NCBI GenBank assembly: GCA_947624455.1
Contig: CANQKL010000114.1
Span: forward strand, 1 to 5,561
Direction of reading: 5' to 3'
Length of the DNA: 5,561 bases
From: an uncultured Clostridia bacterium
GTDB taxonomy: Bacteria > Bacillota > Clostridia > UMGS1883
The notes under the pieces were generated by a model. That model worked only from the letters and a program-made list of their open reading frames with translations. It did no database searches and was not told where the DNA came from. The translations under genes were made by a program, and so were the position numbers. Positions 4,798 to 5,561 of this stretch are shown piece after piece. Numbering within the stretch: the stretch's first letter is position 1; each line of letters opens with the position of its first letter.

Positions 4798-4952
4798 TCT
4801 GCACGATTTTTTTGAACAGCCCCCGTGCTCCAAGTTACATAGTGAGTTTTTTTACATCCCCTGACCTGGCGCAGCTATTTTTTTACAGCCCGCTGATAAG
4901 CCCCCACGCGCGGCGGAGATGGTTTCGCTGGGCCTGCCCAGGACGACGGAAC

Positions 4953-4979
4953 GAAAAATTTTTCAAAAAATTAAAATTT
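4953..4979 (+). promoter_or_regulatory. UP-element-like A/T tract upstream of the tRNA promoter
   Basis: Alternating A and T runs (GAAAAATTTTTCAAAAAATT and on) end four bases before the -35 box, the position where the RNA polymerase alpha subunit binds in strong stable-RNA promoters. Confidence 0.55.
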
Positions 4980-4983
4980 GCTC

Positions 4984-5012
4984 TTGACAAACCCTGGGCT
5001 TCATGTTATAAT
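4984..5012 (+). promoter_or_regulatory. Consensus sigma-A promoter of tRNA-Glu
   Basis: TTGACA (4984-4989), a 17-base spacer and TATAAT (5007-5012) match the consensus exactly. TG at 5004-5005 adds an extended -10. Transcription would start near 5019, giving a tRNA leader of about 13 bases. Confidence 0.92.
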
Positions 5013-5031
5013 AGACAGGCAGTCGGGTCAT

Positions 5032-5107
5032 GGCTCCATAGTCTAGCGGCCTAGGACGTCGCCCTCTCACGGCGAAGACCGGGGTTCGATTCCCCGTGGG
5101 GTCACCA
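5032..5107 (+). tRNA. tRNA-Glu (anticodon CUC)
   Basis: It folds into a 76-base cloverleaf with encoded CCA. The acceptor GGCTCCA (5032-5038) pairs with TGGGGTC (5097-5103), including two G-T wobbles. The D arm is 5041-5057. The anticodon stem TCGCC/GGCGA (5059-5063, 5071-5075) carries the loop CTCTCAC with anticodon CTC at 5066-5068. The T arm CGGGG-TTCGATT-CCCCG is at 5080-5096. Discriminator A5104 is followed by CCA (5105-5107). It decodes GAG. It is preceded by a perfect promoter and followed by a terminator, so it is a single-gene tRNA unit. Confidence 0.96.
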
Positions 5108-5160
5108 AAAAACAGACGGCAAAAACAAACGGCAAAAAATAGGCGGCAAAAAACAGACGG
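5107..5160. repeat. Four short tandem repeats after the tRNA
   Basis: Four units follow the tRNA: AAAAAACAGACGGC, AAAAACAAACGGC, AAAAAATAGGCGGC and AAAAAACAGACGG, each 13-14 bases, beginning at the last A of CCA. The last copy is the left arm of the terminator, so the array looks like amplification of a terminator arm. Confidence 0.8.
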
Positions 5161-5183
5161 ATCGTTAAGTCCGCCTGTTTTTT
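5148..5183. terminator. Bidirectional terminator between tRNA-Glu and the esterase gene
   Basis: The arms AAAAAACAGACGGA (5148-5161) and TCCGCCTGTTTTTT (5170-5183) have one mismatch and an 8-base loop. The T6 on plus ends the tRNA transcript. The A6 gives a U-tract on minus, where the esterase gene stops 12 bases away. Confidence 0.85.
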
Positions 5184-5195
5184 GTATTTTTAGCG

Positions 5196-5561
5196 CTATG
5201 CTGTGAAGCGGCCGATGAAATCTCTTACCCAGGGATCCCACTTCTCCCAATCGTGTTCTCCCGGCTCCTCAATATAGGAGTATTTCAGGCCCAGAGACAA
5301 AGCGTGATCCCGAAAACGGTGATTTTCGTCTATCAGGAAGTCCTCGCTGCCGCAGTAGTGGAAGATCTCGGGCGTATTTTCCTTGCCCGCGGCCTCCGCG
5401 GCCAGATGAAAGAGGTCGTTCTCGCTGCCTTCAAGGACCATATCTCCGCATATCGCCCGGGAGAGCAGCGGATTGTCCTGGGCTATGCGCACGATGTCGC
5501 AGGCGGGCGAAAAAGCCCCTATCGCGCTGAACATATCCGGATTTCGCAAACCTATCTTCAA
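5196..5561 (-). CDS. Alpha/beta-hydrolase esterase (Esterase D/tributyrin esterase-like), C-terminal part
   Basis: The 121 visible codons are the C-terminal part of a gene whose start and catalytic Ser lie beyond the window edge. The first residues, LKIGLRNPDMFSAIGAFSP, are what normally follows the G-x-S-x-G-G-x-G-A nucleophile elbow in the PF00756 'putative esterase' family (FrmB, EstA). The other two triad members are visible: Asp74 of this fragment in CGSEDFLID, and His103 in GEHDWEKWDPW. The protein ends in FIGRFTA at TAG 5196-5198. Family members hydrolyse short acyl esters, S-formylglutathione or acetylated sugars, so the substrate here is unknown. The TTG at the window edge is not a real start. 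It is convergent with tRNA-Glu and shares its terminator. Confidence 0.88.
   Translation of the reverse strand: MKIGLRNPDMFSAIGAFSPACDIVRIAQDNPLLSRAICGDMVLEGSENDLFHLAAEAAGKENTPEIFHYCGSEDFLIDENHRFRDHALSLGLKYSYIEEPGEHDWEKWDPWVRDFIGRFTA

Larger units (their letters stand above)
4532..4891. repeat. Non-coding repeat-rich block, MITE-like candidate
   Basis: I see no credible gene in 4524-5031. Instead there are nested inverted repeats. GGCTGTAAAAAAAT (4532-4545) is perfectly inverted at 4877-4890. The extended left end 4532-4553 also matches the inverted 4798-4821 over about 20 of 24 positions. GTTCAAGGGC (4556-4565) is inverted at 4686-4695, and AACGAAAATCA (4700-4710) at 4784-4794. Ends beginning GGCTGT and a length of about 290-360 bases without coding capacity suggest a non-autonomous miniature transposable element or several nested ones (inference). 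No clear target-site duplication borders either candidate. It may instead be a structured repeat of unknown function. Confidence 0.45.

Noticed and set aside
4524..4900. Target-site duplication around the MITE-like block (TAAG at 4527-4530 and 4897-4900)
   Set aside because: The two copies lie at unequal distances from the inverted repeats, and a 4-base match is expected by chance.
4794..5054. Plus-strand 86-codon open frame across the repeat block and tRNA promoter
   Set aside because: It crosses the poly-T motifs, the promoter and the first half of the tRNA, has no ribosome binding site and shows low-complexity Phe/Ser composition.
5107..5160. Short tandem repeats as a CRISPR array
   Set aside because: The units are 13-14 bases with no spacers, and no cas genes are present.
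4963..5250. Minus-strand open frame whose protein contains a D-P-T-G-N-R-T-P-V-F-A-V-R-G-R-R-P-R-P-L-D-Y style segment
   Set aside because: It is exactly antisense to tRNA-Glu. This peptide is a well-known spurious prediction from tRNA complements, and the frame also runs through the promoter, the tandem repeats and the end of the esterase gene.

Overview
The window looks like a piece of chromosome from an endospore-forming, anaerobic-type Firmicute, most likely an Oscillospiraceae/Clostridia relative. The basis is an alpha/beta-type small acid-soluble spore protein, a CwlD + PdaB spore-cortex pair, a RicT (YaaT)-type C-terminus, a two-OB-fold SSB-like protein of the kind seen in Clostridia, strong AGGAGG-like ribosome binding sites and fairly GC-rich coding sequence. 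No plasmid, phage or CRISPR genes are visible. The taxonomic call is an inference from gene content, not from a marker-gene comparison.

Layout. (1) 1-1865, plus strand: the end of a RicT-like gene, a D-2-hydroxyacid dehydrogenase (TTG start directly after the previous stop) and a phosphoglycolate-phosphatase-like HAD hydrolase (16-bp overlap) form a tight operon closed by a hairpin terminator at 1871-1899. The first ~60 bases encode a metallopeptidase M24 signature in frame with the RicT tail, which looks like a chimeric junction. (2) 1949-3441, minus strand: cwlD followed by pdaB, joined by a TTGA stop/start overlap, with a sigma-E-like promoter upstream of cwlD. (3) 3608-4216, plus strand: a divergently transcribed tandem-OB SSB-like protein. 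(4) 4283-4477, plus strand: an alpha/beta SASP with a very good sigma-G-type promoter whose -35 box overlaps the stop codon of the SSB-like gene, closed by a perfect 18-bp-arm hairpin terminator. (5) 4524-5031: about 500 bases without a credible gene. It is filled with inverted repeats, hairpins and poly-T motifs that resemble a MITE-like or nested repeat element. (6) 5032-5107: tRNA-Glu(CUC) with a textbook extended -10 sigma-A promoter and an A/T-rich UP-like tract, then a small tandem repeat and a bidirectional terminator. (7) 5196-5561, minus strand: the C-terminal part of an alpha/beta-hydrolase esterase, cut by the window edge.

How the genes fit together: cwlD, pdaB and the SASP gene belong to the sporulation programme (cortex modification and DNA protection). 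The candidate promoters match this, with sigma-E (mother cell) for cwlD-pdaB and sigma-G (forespore) for the SASP. RicT, if real, is part of the RNase Y-associated Ric complex, which also affects sporulation. The hydroxyacid dehydrogenase/HAD phosphatase pair suggests 2-hydroxyacid or glycolate/glycerate-type metabolism or metabolite repair. No previously undescribed multi-gene system is evident. The least explained DNA is the repeat-rich intergenic block 4532-4891, the repeat-fed terminator after the tRNA, and the odd 5' junction.
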